Shown here one piece after another: positions 30,366-40,111 of a stretch of 64,000 nt of DNA (within the stretch, counting starts at the first letter, position 1; each line of letters starts with the position of its first letter). The stretch is taken from NCBI RefSeq assembly GCF_963668665.1, contig NZ_OY764902.1, positions 186,001 to 250,000 on the forward strand, in the 5' to 3' direction. The translations under genes and the position numbers were made by a program. This DNA is from an uncultured Anaeromusa sp. GTDB lineage: Bacteria > Bacillota > Negativicutes > Anaeromusales > Anaeromusaceae. The notes beneath the pieces were generated by a model, which had not been told where the DNA came from, searched no databases, and saw nothing but the letters and a program-made list of their open reading frames with translations.

Positions 30366-31469
30366 GTGGAAGATGCTTGGTATCTCGCTCTTTTACAAAC
30401 GGCGCCGTCATGGCGGGACTGTGTAGTTGTTAAATTGATGGCCCAGAAAGGTCGCGCTCGGCAAGCATGGAAAGCAAGCAAGCGCGATTTGCTTTTGTCT
30501 GGCTTCTTAGCGGCGGAGGAAGCGGAAGCATTTTGCCGTTTTCGCGAAAAGGTAGATGCAGAAATCGTCTTTCAGGGTTGGAAACAACAGGGGATTTCCT
30601 GCTTGGCGTTGTCTTCACCAGAGTATCCTGCACTATTGAGGCAAATTCATCATCCGCCTCGGATTCTTTTTATAAAGGGAAGTCTGGCGCAGTTGCCGGA
30701 ACGGCTTGTGGCGGTAGTTGGAAGCCGCAAAGCATCGCCTTATGGAAAAAATGTGGCGGAACGGCTGGGTGAGGACTTAGCGTCGGCAGGCGTTGCGGTT
30801 GTCAGCGGCGCGGCCCGGGGGATTGACTCGGCGGCGCATCGGGGCTGTTTGCAGCAAAAAGGCGTAACAATTGCAGTCTTGGGCTGTGGCATTGATGTAG
30901 CGTATCCGCCGGAAAACAGGGAACTTCTGAAGGAAATTGCCGCGACAGGCGGTTGTGTTATGAGCGAGTACGCTCCAGGAACGCAGCCTAGGCCCAAATT
31001 TTTTCCGGCGCGCAACCGTATTATTGCAGGCTTGGCACAAGCGACCATTGTCGTGGAAGCCAATGAAAAGAGCGGGGCTTTAATTACTGCGGATATGGCG
31101 CTGGAAGAGGGCCGGGAGGTTCTGGCTGTGCCGGGGAGTATTTTTTCGCCTGGCAGCAAGGGGCCGCATCATTTGTTGCGGCAGGGCGCAGCGTTAGTAG
31201 AAAACGGCGTCGATGTGCTGCAGGCTTGCGGTTGGGACGACGCAGGCGCCAAAGCTGTCTTAGAGGGAACTCTTTTGGATACTGAAGAGGAAAAAAAGGT
31301 TTGGAATTTGCTTTCCTCCGGCAATCTGCGGCATATTGATGAATTAGCTGCAACAGGCGAGTTGGAGTGGACGCAGTTGCAATATACATTGCTTTGTCTG
31401 GAACTAAAAGGACTGGTTCGTAAAGAAGGCCATCGATATGGTCGAACTGCCAAGGAGGTAATTTGGTGA
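30366..31469 (+). CDS. dprA: DNA processing protein DprA
   Basis: DprA loads RecA on incoming single-stranded DNA during transformation. The Rossmann-like core (about residues 105-300) shows VVGSRKASPYGKNVAERL, VSGAARGIDSAAHRGCL, VLGCGIDVAYPPENREL, MSEYAPGTQPRPKFFPARNRIIAGLA, VEANEKSGALITADMALEEGREVLAVPGSI and GPHHLLRQGA. A C-terminal winged-helix-like part follows. 367 aa, full length. GTG 30366 is preceded by AAGGAGGGG. Overlaps topA (GTGA). Confidence 0.96.
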   Translation: MEDAWYLALLQTAPSWRDCVVVKLMAQKGRARQAWKASKRDLLLSGFLAAEEAEAFCRFREKVDAEIVFQGWKQQGISCLALSSPEYPALLRQIHHPPRILFIKGSLAQLPERLVAVVGSRKASPYGKNVAERLGEDLASAGVAVVSGAARGIDSAAHRGCLQQKGVTIAVLGCGIDVAYPPENRELLKEIAATGGCVMSEYAPGTQPRPKFFPARNRIIAGLAQATIVVEANEKSGALITADMALEEGREVLAVPGSIFSPGSKGPHHLLRQGAALVENGVDVLQACGWDDAGAKAVLEGTLLDTEEEKKVWNLLSSGNLRHIDELAATGELEWTQLQYTLLCLELKGLVRKEGHRYGRTAKEVIW

Positions 31470-33589
31470 AAAAAACATTGGTGGTAGTGGAATCGCCAGC
31501 CAAAGCGAAAACAATTGAAAAGTTTTTGGGCAAAAAATATACAGTAAAGGCTTCTATGGGACATTTGCGGGATTTGCCCAAAAGCCAATTTGGCATTGAC
31601 GTGGAACAAGATTTTGAGCCAAGATATATCAATATACGAGGCAAGGGCGATATTATCAAAGAATTGAAAAATGCCGCCAAGCAAGCGGACGCTATTTATC
31701 TCGCCTCTGATATGGATCGGGAAGGAGAGGCTATTGCCTGGCATCTGGCGCAGTTGCTAAAGGTGCCTGTAGACTCTCCTTGCCGGATTGAATTCAACGA
31801 AATCACGAAACCTGCGATTCAGCAGGCGCTGAAGAATCCTCGCTCCATCTTTTTGCCGCGGGTGGACGCGCAGCAAACCAGACGGCTCTTAGATCGCATG
31901 GTGGGGTATAAGCTGAGTCCCTTGCTATGGCGCAAGGTTCGCAAAGGCTTGAGCGCCGGACGGGTTCAGTCTGTGGCGGTAAACTTGATTTGCGAACGAG
32001 AGCGGGAGATTGAAAAGTTTGTTTCTGAAGAGTATTGGACACTGGCGGCCAAACTTCGTGACAAGCCCAGAGGCGCTTTGTTTGAGGCGCAGGTAGTTGC
32101 CAAAGAGGGGAAAAAGCTAGCCCTTACGAATGAAGCAGAGACGATGGCGGTGACCCAAGAGCTGGAAGAGGCTGTTTTTATTGTGGCTGCCAAAAAGGAA
32201 AAGGAGCGCCGACGCAATCCGGCAGCTCCCTTTACCACCAGCAGTTTGCAGCAGGAGGCGGCTCGTAAGCTGGGCTTTACGACGCGCAAAACCATGTCTG
32301 TGGCTCAGCAGTTGTATGAAGGTCTGCCTGTAGGCGGTAAAGGTCCTGTGGGCCTAATTACGTATATGCGTACGGATTCGACGCGTATTGCCGAATCAGC
32401 CCAAGAGGAGGCTAGAACGGTAATCGCTTCTCGTTATGGTGAAGCGTACTTGCCGCCCAAAGCTCCTGTTTACAGTACGAAAAAAATGGCGCAAGATGCG
32501 CATGAAGCCATTCGTCCTACCCATGTGGAGCTGACTCCGTTAGAGGTGGAATCGTATCTTAGCAAGGAACAGTGGCGTTTATACAAGCTGATTTGGGAGC
32601 GCTTTGTCGCCAGCCAGATGAACGCCGCTCTCTATGAAACGGTTAGCGTAGATCTGACGGCCGGGGCGTATCGTTTGCGCGCCAACGGCTCTATTCTGAA
32701 ATTTGCCGGCTTTATGATTCTCTATACGGAGGGCATGGACGAAGGCAAAGAAGAAAAAGATGTACGTCTTCCTGCGTTGGAGCCGGGACAAGAAGTGAAG
32801 CTTCATAAAATGCAGCCTAAACAGCATTTTACAGAGCCGCCGCCGAGGTACACGGAAGCTACGTTGGTTAAAACCTTGGAAGAAAAAGGCATTGGACGGC
32901 CAAGTACGTATGCGCCAATTATTGATACCATTCTGCAACGAGGCTATGTGGCCAAAGCGGAAAAGAAGTTTTATCCTACGGAACTGGGAAATTTAGTGCT
33001 TGATTTACTGAAGGAATACTTTAAAGATATCGTTGACGCAACATTTACGGCATCCCTGGAAGGCCAGCTAGACTCCATTGCGGAGGGGCGGGAAACACGC
33101 GTGGCGGTATTGCGTGATTTCTACGACACCTTTGCGGTTCACTTGGCGAAAGCCGAAGAAGAGATTGGTCAAGTAGAACTGCCTGTAGAGGTGTCGGACG
33201 AAATTTGCGAACGTTGCGGTCGCAACATGGTGGTGAAACAGGGACGTTATGGGAAGTTTCTTGCCTGTCCCGGTTTCCCGGAATGTCGCAATGCTAAACC
33301 GATCATTAAGGACACGGGAATTGCCTGTCCTAAGTGTCAGGGGAAAATTATCGAACGCCGTACGAAGCGCGGTAAAGTATTTTACGGCTGCCAACGGTAC
33401 CCTGAGTGCGATTTTGTCAGCTGGGACGCTCCGTTGGCGGAGACTTGTCAGGTTTGCGGCCATTTTATGGTCCGTCATGCTTTTCGCAACGGGCGGAGCA
33501 GTGTTCGCTGCGGTGATGAAAATTGCAGCAGTCGTGCAGCGGAGAAGACGGCGGGAAAAGAGAATGCCTCAAAGGAGAAGCAGGAATGA
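31466..33589 (+). CDS. topA: DNA topoisomerase I
   Basis: The type IA enzyme relaxes negative supercoils. The Toprim part shows [30 protein letters not shown] and [15 protein letters not shown] (DxDxxGE-type site); the active-site tyrosine is in [13 protein letters not shown]. The C-terminus has three C4 zinc motifs, beginning CERCGRN, CPKCQGK and CQVCGHF. At 707 aa it is typical for Bacillota. GTG 31466 with AAGGAGG 7 bases before it is preferred over TTG 31463. Stop overlaps the trmFO start. Confidence 0.97.
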   Translation: MKKTLVVVESPAKAKTIEKFLGKKYTVKASMGHLRDLPKSQFGIDVEQDFEPRYINIRGKGDIIKELKNAAKQADAIYLASDMDREGEAIAWHLAQLLKVPVDSPCRIEFNEITKPAIQQALKNPRSIFLPRVDAQQTRRLLDRMVGYKLSPLLWRKVRKGLSAGRVQSVAVNLICEREREIEKFVSEEYWTLAAKLRDKPRGALFEAQVVAKEGKKLALTNEAETMAVTQELEEAVFIVAAKKEKERRRNPAAPFTTSSLQQEAARKLGFTTRKTMSVAQQLYEGLPVGGKGPVGLITYMRTDSTRIAESAQEEARTVIASRYGEAYLPPKAPVYSTKKMAQDAHEAIRPTHVELTPLEVESYLSKEQWRLYKLIWERFVASQMNAALYETVSVDLTAGAYRLRANGSILKFAGFMILYTEGMDEGKEEKDVRLPALEPGQEVKLHKMQPKQHFTEPPPRYTEATLVKTLEEKGIGRPSTYAPIIDTILQRGYVAKAEKKFYPTELGNLVLDLLKEYFKDIVDATFTASLEGQLDSIAEGRETRVAVLRDFYDTFAVHLAKAEEEIGQVELPVEVSDEICERCGRNMVVKQGRYGKFLACPGFPECRNAKPIIKDTGIACPKCQGKIIERRTKRGKVFYGCQRYPECDFVSWDAPLAETCQVCGHFMVRHAFRNGRSSVRCGDENCSSRAAEKTAGKENASKEKQE

Positions 33590-34908
33590 AAGAAGTTGTA
33601 GTAATTGGCGCAGGTCTGGCTGGAAGCGAGGCTGCCTGGCAAATTGCGCAGGCAGGCGTTCGCGTGCGGCTGTATGAAATGAGACCGTCCGTGCCCAGTC
33701 CAGCCCACAGCACGCCTTGGTTTGCGGAACTTGTTTGCAGCAATTCTTTACGGGCGGCGGCTGTGGAAAACGCTGTGGGACTGCTAAAAGAGGAAATGCG
33801 TCAACTGAACTCCTTGATTTTGCAGCAGGCCGATGCTTGGCGTTTGCCTGCAGGAGGGGCGCTGGCTGTAGATCGAGAGGGTTTCAGCCGCGGCATTACC
33901 GAAGCCATTCGACAGCATCCTTTAATTACTGTAGTTGAAGAAGAAGTTAAGACTTTGCCAGTCGAGGCAGAGGTGGCGGTAATTGCTTCAGGGCCATTGA
34001 CGGCTCCGACTTTGTCCGAAGAAATTCAGCGCTTTGCCGGCAGCGAGTCGCTGTATTTTTACGACGCCGCCGCGCCGATTGTACACGCAGATTCTCTAGA
34101 TATGGAAAAAATTTATCGGGCGTCACGCTATGATAAGGGCGATGCGGATTATTTGAACTGCCCTATGGAAAAAGAGGAGTACGAGGCGTTTTGGCAGGAA
34201 CTGACCCAGGCGGAAACAGCTCCTGTGCGTGAATTTGAAAAAACTGTCTTTTTTGAAGGCTGTATGCCTGTAGAGGCGATGGCGGCCAGAGGCATAGATA
34301 CGCTGCGCTTCGGACCGCTCAAACCGGTTGGGCTGCCACGGCCTGATACGGGGCGTATTCCTTATGCGGTAGTGCAGTTGCGACAGGACAATACTGCAGG
34401 CACTCTTTACAATCTGGTCGGTTTTCAAACGCACTTGCGCTGGCCGGAACAAGAACGGGTCTTTCGGATGATTCCAGGTTTAGAGCAAGCTCAATTTGTA
34501 CGCTTTGGTGTTATGCATCGCAACACGTTTATTAATTCGCCGAAGGTTCTCTTGCCGACGCTGCAAGCTAAAGAACGGCTTAATTGGCTGTTTGCCGGTC
34601 AGTTGACCGGAGTAGAAGGGTATGTGGAGTCAGCGGCTGCGGGACTTGTGGCAGGACTTAATGCAGCGCGGTTGGCTAAAGGAAAGGAACCGCTCCAATT
34701 TCCGCGGGAATCAGCGCATGGCGCTTTGTGCCATTATATTACTCATGCGGAAAGCAAGCATTTTCAGCCGATGAATATCAACTTCGGTTTATTACCGCCG
34801 TTAGAAGAAAGAATCCGGGATAAAAAAATCAAGAACCAGCAAATTGCGCAACGCGCCTTAATTTGCATTAAAAAATTAAAAGAAAAATATGACAATATTC
34901 TTGCGTGA
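33586..34908 (+). CDS. trmFO: Methylenetetrahydrofolate-tRNA-(uracil-5-)-methyltransferase TrmFO
   Basis: This folate- and FAD-dependent enzyme makes 5-methyluridine at position 54 of tRNAs. It shows the FAD motif [18 protein letters not shown] at the start, [52 protein letters not shown] and [15 protein letters not shown], and [21 protein letters not shown]. Length 440 aa, normal. AAGGAG upstream; ATG 33586 overlaps the topA stop. It comes just after topA as in many Bacillota. Confidence 0.97.
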   Translation: MKEVVVIGAGLAGSEAAWQIAQAGVRVRLYEMRPSVPSPAHSTPWFAELVCSNSLRAAAVENAVGLLKEEMRQLNSLILQQADAWRLPAGGALAVDREGFSRGITEAIRQHPLITVVEEEVKTLPVEAEVAVIASGPLTAPTLSEEIQRFAGSESLYFYDAAAPIVHADSLDMEKIYRASRYDKGDADYLNCPMEKEEYEAFWQELTQAETAPVREFEKTVFFEGCMPVEAMAARGIDTLRFGPLKPVGLPRPDTGRIPYAVVQLRQDNTAGTLYNLVGFQTHLRWPEQERVFRMIPGLEQAQFVRFGVMHRNTFINSPKVLLPTLQAKERLNWLFAGQLTGVEGYVESAAAGLVAGLNAARLAKGKEPLQFPRESAHGALCHYITHAESKHFQPMNINFGLLPPLEERIRDKKIKNQQIAQRALICIKKLKEKYDNILA

Positions 34909-35027
34909 AACGTCTAGCTGTGCTAGTATGAATTAACGTTAGATATCTGTAACATGGACCATATTGGCAGGCTGCCGCAAAGAACAGTTTGCTGCAGTGT
35001 CAGTTGTGTTGCGATAGCGCTTTCGTA

Positions 35028-35042
35028 AATTTACTGAATTTT
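35028..35042. promoter_or_regulatory. Candidate CodY box upstream of codY
   Basis: AATTTACTGAATTTT matches 12 of 15 positions of the CodY consensus AATTTTCWGAAAATT. It lies 121 bases before codY in the 255-base gap after trmFO, where no gene or clear terminator was seen. Suggests autoregulation by CodY (inference). Confidence 0.5.
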
Positions 35043-35163
35043 TCTTAGAGGTATTTTGGGCGAAGGAAAGAAATACTTCCATGTAGAATGAAAGTAAATG
35101 TAAAACCGAAAAGCGAAACGGTAAAGATGTATTATGTATAAATGGAAGGGAAGGGATTGACTC

Positions 35164-35940
35164 ATGGGATCCTTGCTGGAACGGACTCGTAAAATTAACA
35201 AACTACTGCAAAAATCGGAAAAAGTGGATTACTTTGATATGTCTCAGGTTCTAACATCGGTATTAAAAGCAAATGTCTATATTGTCAGCCGTGAAGGCGG
35301 CGTGTTGGGCTATGCACTGATGGATGATTTTGAATGTGAAGTGATGAGGGACAAGGTTCTTTCGCAACGGCAGTTTCCAGAAGCGTACGTGGAATGGTTG
35401 CTGCGGGTGAATGAAACTTCGCCGAATTTGAGCTTGGAAAAAGGCTTGTGTTCCTTTAATCAAGCAACAGAATGTATGTTTTCCGGAAAATATACCACAG
35501 TCATCCCTATTTATGGCGTAGGAGAACGGATTGGCACCTTGATTGTCGCTAAATTTGAAGTGACCTTCGAAGACGATGATTTAGTGCTTGGTGAATACGG
35601 CTCGACGGTTGTCGGTATGGAAATGCTGCGGGATCGTAGCGAAAAAATTGAAGATGAAGCTCGCAAGAAAGCGACAGTGCAGGTGGCGCTGGGAACTCTT
35701 TCCTATTCGGAGTTGGAAGCTGTCATGCATATCCTTAACGAGCTTGAAGGAAATGAAGGCTTGCTGGTTGCCAGCAAGATTGCTGATCGTGTCGGTATTA
35801 CCCGCTCGGTTATTGTAAATGCTTTACGCAAATTTGAAAGCGCTGGCGTCATTGAGTCTAAGTCGCTGGGCATGAAGGGCACGTATATCAAAGTGTTGAA
35901 TGATCTTTTGATTGAAGAATTGAAGAAACTGAAAAAGTAA
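35164..35940 (+). CDS. codY: GTP-sensing global transcriptional repressor CodY
   Basis: CodY represses stationary-phase, nutrient-uptake and motility genes when GTP and branched-chain amino acids are high. The N-terminal GAF domain spans residues about 1-155 (LLERTRKINKLLQ, YGVGERIGTLIVA). The C-terminal winged helix contains the highly conserved KIADRVGITRSVIVNALRK and GVIESKSLGMKGTYIKVLN. 258 aa, full length. GGAAGGGAAGG precedes ATG 35164. It stands directly before flgB, as in Bacillus, but without codV, clpQ and clpY. Confidence 0.97.
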   Translation: MGSLLERTRKINKLLQKSEKVDYFDMSQVLTSVLKANVYIVSREGGVLGYALMDDFECEVMRDKVLSQRQFPEAYVEWLLRVNETSPNLSLEKGLCSFNQATECMFSGKYTTVIPIYGVGERIGTLIVAKFEVTFEDDDLVLGEYGSTVVGMEMLRDRSEKIEDEARKKATVQVALGTLSYSELEAVMHILNELEGNEGLLVASKIADRVGITRSVIVNALRKFESAGVIESKSLGMKGTYIKVLNDLLIEELKKLKK

Positions 35941-35980
35941 AATGACTTACGGCGGCGTAGAGAGTACCTGCGCCGCTAGA

Positions 35981-36010
35981 GCCTCCCTCTCCTGCGAGGG
36001 AGGCTTTTAT
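35981..36010 (+). terminator. Terminator after codY
   Basis: GCCTCCCTC (35981-35989) and GAGGGAGGC (35996-36004) form a 9-bp GC-rich stem with a 6-base loop, followed by TTTTATT. A second GC-rich hairpin (GGCGGCG/CGCCGC) lies just before it. Confidence 0.87.
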
Positions 36011-36061
36011 TGTGAAAGCGATACATGTGGCCTGGTTTCTCCAAGGCGGGGATAGGACTTA

Positions 36062-36150
36062 TGGTGCAAAAAAGGAAAAATTTGTCCGAATTTGTAGTAA
36101 TAGCAAGGGTTTTTCGAATTTGTGTCGAACAGGAAATAGGTATTATTCTG
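36062..36150 (+). promoter_or_regulatory. Leader/promoter region of the fla/che operon with CGAAT and TGTCGAA motifs
   Basis: Between the codY terminator and flgB lie TTGTCCGAATTTG (about 36081-36093), GCAAGGGTTTTTCGAATTTG and TGTCGAA (36123-36129), the last equal to the Spo0A box heptamer. A possible promoter is TTGTGT (36120-36125) with TATTCT (36144-36149), 18 bases apart. No sigma-28-type promoter was recognised. Function of the motif is inferred only. Confidence 0.4.
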
Positions 36151-36221
36151 CAATTGACCAAGTAGTAGGGATTAAAAATTTGAAAACCGCAGAGCGGTAG
36201 TTCGGCGAGGAGGATGTCTAC

Positions 36222-36635
36222 GTGTTGGAGGCTATTATTTCGCCCCGACGGGTGGCGGTTATGGAAGGGGCCTTACAAGCGGCCAGCACGCGGCAACGCG
36301 TGATCAGCAACAATGTGGCTAATGTAAATACGCCGGGTTTTAAAAAAAGCGATGTGGTTTTTGAGTCCTTGTTGCGAGATCAGCTTGGCGACGGCAAACG
36401 TTTGCAAATGGCGCGCACCAACGAAAAGCATTACCCGCAGGTGACTGGCGCCGTCCCTAAAGCCCAAGTGCAAGTCCAAAAGGATACATCCATTCGTTTA
36501 GATGGCAATAATGTAGATATTGATGCAGAAATGGCCGGTATGGCTAAAAACAGTATTTACTACCAAGCGGTAGCCCAGGATATCGGGCGCTATTTCACTT
36601 CACTTAAAAATGTAATTAAGGGAGGAGCAAGCTAA
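36222..36635 (+). CDS. flgB: Flagellar basal-body rod protein FlgB
   Basis: Proximal rod subunit exported by the flagellar type III system. Family features are ALQAASTRQRVISNNVANVNTPGFKKSDVVFE near the N-terminus and RLDGNNVDIDAEMAGMAKNSIYYQAVAQ in the C-terminal helix. Length 137 aa. GTG 36222 follows GAGGAGGA by 7 bases. First gene of the fla/che operon; flgC follows 3 bases later. Confidence 0.95.
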   Translation: MLEAIISPRRVAVMEGALQAASTRQRVISNNVANVNTPGFKKSDVVFESLLRDQLGDGKRLQMARTNEKHYPQVTGAVPKAQVQVQKDTSIRLDGNNVDIDAEMAGMAKNSIYYQAVAQDIGRYFTSLKNVIKGGAS

Positions 36636-36638
36636 GTT

Positions 36639-37076
36639 ATGAGTTTGTTTTCAGCAATTGATGCGGCGGGGTCCGGTCTTACGGCAGAACGGCTGCGGAT
36701 GGATGTAATCTCTAACAACTTGGCTAATGTCAATTCCACCCGGACGGTTGCAGGCGGTCCTTATCGCCGCCAAGTAGTCGTTTTTGCACCTAGGGAGGGC
36801 GAACAGTCCTTTGGCAGGGTGTTACAAAAGGAAATGGGGAGCAATGCAGAAGGGGTGCGCGCTGTAGGCATTACAGAAGACGCCAGCCCGTTTCGAACTG
36901 TCTACGAACCGCAGCATCCGGATGCGGACGCAAACGGCTACGTCCGCTTGCCTAATGTGAATGTTGTAGCGGAAATGGTGGATATGATTACGGCCAGCCG
37001 AGCTTACGAAGCCAATGTGACTTCCATTAATACAGCAAAAAACATGATGGCCAAGGCTTTGGAAATCGGTAAATAA
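36639..37076 (+). CDS. flgC: Flagellar basal-body rod protein FlgC
   Basis: Rod subunit of 145 aa with SAIDAAGSGLTAERLRMDVISNNLANVNSTRT at the start and the C-terminal VRLPNVNVVAEMVDMITASRAYEANVTSINTAKNMMAKALEIG, the paired helices of the rod/hook family. GGGAGGAGC precedes ATG 36639. Standard flgB-flgC-fliE order. Confidence 0.97.
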   Translation: MSLFSAIDAAGSGLTAERLRMDVISNNLANVNSTRTVAGGPYRRQVVVFAPREGEQSFGRVLQKEMGSNAEGVRAVGITEDASPFRTVYEPQHPDADANGYVRLPNVNVVAEMVDMITASRAYEANVTSINTAKNMMAKALEIGK

Positions 37077-37172
37077 GCAATTTTCATACATAAAAACTAG
37101 GTTGTGGAGATAACAATTTCAATGAAGGGGTACTGCATTGAAATTTTGTTTATTAGGAAAAGAGGTGCGAAG

Positions 37173-37475
37173 ATGAGAATTGAACCAATTTCGCTGTTAA
37201 AAGCGCCGCTGGCTTTGACGGAAGCGGCGAAACCGCAGGCCGTTGCCGGAGAAGGGGAGTCCTTTCAACAATTTTTCACCAATGCGCTGGGAGAAGTAAA
37301 TAAGTTGCAGCTTAATTCGCAGAATTTGTCGGTAAAGATGGCTGCCGGGGAGATTCAGGATCTTTCTGAAGTTACAATTGCCGCCGAAAAAGCCAGTGTA
37401 GCCTTGCAGTTGACTATGCAGATTCGGAATAAGGCTCTTGACGCGTATCAGGAAGTCATGCGCATGACGGTATAA
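37173..37475 (+). CDS. fliE: Flagellar hook-basal body complex protein FliE
   Basis: FliE links the MS ring to the rod. The 100 aa protein has FQQFFTNALGEVNKLQLNSQNLSVKMAAGE and the C-terminal DLSEVTIAAEKASVALQLTMQIRNKALDAYQEVMRM, both typical. ATG 37173 follows AGAGGTG; earlier in-frame ATGs sit in non-conserved sequence. The 96-base gap after flgC has no other gene. Confidence 0.95.
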   Translation: MRIEPISLLKAPLALTEAAKPQAVAGEGESFQQFFTNALGEVNKLQLNSQNLSVKMAAGEIQDLSEVTIAAEKASVALQLTMQIRNKALDAYQEVMRMTV

Positions 37476-37531
37476 TAGTCGCAGCAGCATGAAAAACGTT
37501 CCAATGTGGAGATTATGAGAGGATGGAATTC

Positions 37532-39076
37532 ATGGCAGACTGGAAGGAACAGGTGCTGCGGTTTTGGCAAAACATGGAGCGGAGACAACGGCTGATTCTT
37601 ATAGGTGTAGGCATTTTGACTCTTGTTGCCGTACTTGGAGTCAGTTATTGGGTGGGAAGCCGACCTGACTTAGTGCCTCTTTATACTGGCTTGGAAGCTA
37701 AAGATGCAGGCGCCATCCGAGAAAAATTAAAAGAATTGAAAATTCCTCATGAAGTAGGCGGCGACGGTACTGTTATTTTGGTTTCTTCTAAAGACGTATA
37801 TCGTGTTCGCTTGGATTTGGCGAGCCAAGGACTGCCACGAGGGAATAAGGGTTTTGAAATTTTCGACCAAAGCAAATTTGGCACAACGGAATTTCAAAAT
37901 AAGGTGAATTTATTACAGGCCTTACAAGGCGAGTTAACACGGACTATTGAGCAAATGGCGGAAGTCGAAAAGGCTCGAGTCCATATTGTGATGCCGGAAG
38001 ACAGCTTATATAAGAAGAATGAAAAGCCGGCTACGGCCTCTATTATGTTGAAGCTCAAGCCCCAAACGGAGCTGTCCAAAGAGCAAATTAAAGGCATTGT
38101 CAATTTGGTGGCCCATAGCATTCAAGGCTTAAAACCCGAGAATGTAACCGTTGTGGATTCTATGGCTCGCGTGCTGAATGAACCGCCGGAACAGCCAGGG
38201 GGGATCGGCGCTGGTTCTCTAACTCAAGTGGAACTGACTAAAAAAATGCAGGAAGAAATGCAAAAAAACCTGCAAAGTCTTTTGGATCAAGTTCTTGGGC
38301 CAGGCAAGGCGGCTGCGCGTGTAAACCTGGAATTGACTTTTGATCAACGGACAGTGGATAAGCAGACCTTTGAGCCTGTTGTAGACGACAAAGGGATTGT
38401 GCGAAGTTCACAGGATGTAAGCGAAAATTACAAAGGCACCTCTACTACGCCCGGCGGACCGGCCGGAACTCCCAGCAATATTCCCGGTTATGTAACAACA
38501 AATCCCAATTCACAGTCTAACTACGAAAAGAAAGAGGCTGTGCGGAATTATGAGATCAATGAAACCAAGGAAAAAGTGGTAGCAGCTCCGGGGTCAATCC
38601 GGCGCTTGGCAGTAGCGGTCCTTGTAGACGAATCGGTTACGCCGCTGCAGCAAGATAGTTTATCAAGAACCGTTTCTTCGGCAGTGGGGATTAACCAGAA
38701 CCGTGGCGATGTCTTGTCTGTGGAACGTCTGCCCTTTAGCACGGAACTGGCGGACAAGCAGAAACAGGAAGAAGAAGATTTCAAACGGCAGCAGGCGCAG
38801 GCCATGTGGATGAAGATAGGGCTGGTGCTGCTGTTGGCAGGAACTTTGTTTGCAATCATTCGTTTATATTTGAAACGAAAACAGCGTGAACGTGAAATGG
38901 AAGAAATGCAACAGATGCTGGCAATGGATGAAGCCGCTGATATGGTGGGGGCCGAGGCGGAATTGTCGCCAGAAGAACGGCGGCGTCAAGAGCAGCGTCA
39001 GGCGATCGAACAGATGGCAAAATCGCGCCCGGAAGATATCGCACAAATGCTCAAAGCATGGTTGACAGACGAGTAA
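37532..39076 (+). CDS. fliF: Flagellar MS-ring protein FliF
   Basis: FliF forms the membrane/supramembrane ring on which the motor is built. Two membrane helices flank the large external domain (about residues 22-44 and 428-448). Blocks: PLYTGLEAKDAGAIREKLKEL, PEDSLYKKNEKPATASIMLKL, NLVAHSIQGLKPENVTVVD; the cytoplasmic tail ends RPEDIAQMLKAWLTDE, the FliG-binding segment. 514 aa. ATG 37532 fits the GAGAGGA site better than ATG 37523. Confidence 0.97.
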   Translation: MADWKEQVLRFWQNMERRQRLILIGVGILTLVAVLGVSYWVGSRPDLVPLYTGLEAKDAGAIREKLKELKIPHEVGGDGTVILVSSKDVYRVRLDLASQGLPRGNKGFEIFDQSKFGTTEFQNKVNLLQALQGELTRTIEQMAEVEKARVHIVMPEDSLYKKNEKPATASIMLKLKPQTELSKEQIKGIVNLVAHSIQGLKPENVTVVDSMARVLNEPPEQPGGIGAGSLTQVELTKKMQEEMQKNLQSLLDQVLGPGKAAARVNLELTFDQRTVDKQTFEPVVDDKGIVRSSQDVSENYKGTSTTPGGPAGTPSNIPGYVTTNPNSQSNYEKKEAVRNYEINETKEKVVAAPGSIRRLAVAVLVDESVTPLQQDSLSRTVSSAVGINQNRGDVLSVERLPFSTELADKQKQEEEDFKRQQAQAMWMKIGLVLLLAGTLFAIIRLYLKRKQREREMEEMQQMLAMDEAADMVGAEAELSPEERRRQEQRQAIEQMAKSRPEDIAQMLKAWLTDE

Positions 39077-39100
39077 AAGGTCGCCGGGAGGGAATAATAT

Positions 39101-40111
39101 ATGTATGGTCAAAACGAGTTAACGCCGAAGCAAAAAGCGGCCATTCTGTTAATTTCTTTGGGTCCAGAAGTGTCTTCCCAGGTTTTTCGGCATTTAAGGG
39201 AAGACGAAATTGAAAAACTGACGTTGGAAATTGCCAGCCAACGCAAAGTGACACAGGAACAAAAGGAAAAAGTGTTGGATGAATTTCATTCGCTGTTGGT
39301 GGCGAAGGAATATATTTCCGCCGGAGGTCTTGATTATGCAAGGGAAGTCCTGGAAAAAGCCCTTGGGCCGGAAAAAGCCGTTTCTATTATCAATCGGCTG
39401 ACCTCAAGTCTGCAAATTCGTCCTTTTGATTTTGCGCGAAAGACGGATCCGTCACAGCTCTTAAACTTTATTCAAAACGAACATCCCCAGACGATTGCCC
39501 TGATAATGGCGTATCTGACGCCGGAACAGTCCGCTGCTATTATTTCCAATTTACCGGCGGATCGGCAGGTGGAGGTTTCTAAAAGAATTGCGTTGATGGA
39601 CCGTACGTCGCCAGACGTGTTGAAGGATGTGGAACGCGTTTTGGAACGTAAGCTTTCTTCCTTGGCAACTCAGGACTTTACTACTGCCGGCGGCGTTGAT
39701 GCGATTGTGGAAATGTTGAACCGCGTTGACCGTACGACCGAACGTACGATTATTGAAAATCTAGAAGTTCAAAATCCGGAATTGGCAGAAGAGATTAAAC
39801 GTAAGATGTTTGTCTTTGAAGATATTGTTATGCTGGATGATCGGTCATTGCAAATGGTCTTGCGTGAAATTGACCAGAAGGACCTGGCCTTGGCTCTTAA
39901 GGCTTCGTCAGGCGAAGTGGGTGAAAAAATCTACAAGAATATGTCGAAACGGGCTTCTGAAATGTTGCGTGAGGAAATTGAATATATGGGACCTGTACGT
40001 ATTCGAGATGTAGAAGAATCACAGCAAAAAATTGTAAATGTTATCCGACGCCTTGAGGAATCGGGAGAAATCATAGTATCTCGCGGCAAAGGAGACGAGG
40101 TCATTGCATAG
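39101..40111 (+). CDS. fliG: Flagellar motor switch protein FliG
   Basis: FliG is the rotor component that interacts with stator MotA. Blocks: LTPKQKAAILLISLGPEVSSQVFRHL, FIQNEHPQTIALIMAYL (EHPQ motif), IMELDDRSLQMVLREID-like charged helix (here LDDRSLQMVLREIDQKDLALALK). The GPVRIRDVEESQQKIVNVIRRLE end is standard. 336 aa. GGGAGGG precedes ATG 39101. The end overlaps fliH by 8 bases. Confidence 0.97.
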   Translation: MYGQNELTPKQKAAILLISLGPEVSSQVFRHLREDEIEKLTLEIASQRKVTQEQKEKVLDEFHSLLVAKEYISAGGLDYAREVLEKALGPEKAVSIINRLTSSLQIRPFDFARKTDPSQLLNFIQNEHPQTIALIMAYLTPEQSAAIISNLPADRQVEVSKRIALMDRTSPDVLKDVERVLERKLSSLATQDFTTAGGVDAIVEMLNRVDRTTERTIIENLEVQNPELAEEIKRKMFVFEDIVMLDDRSLQMVLREIDQKDLALALKASSGEVGEKIYKNMSKRASEMLREEIEYMGPVRIRDVEESQQKIVNVIRRLEESGEIIVSRGKGDEVIA

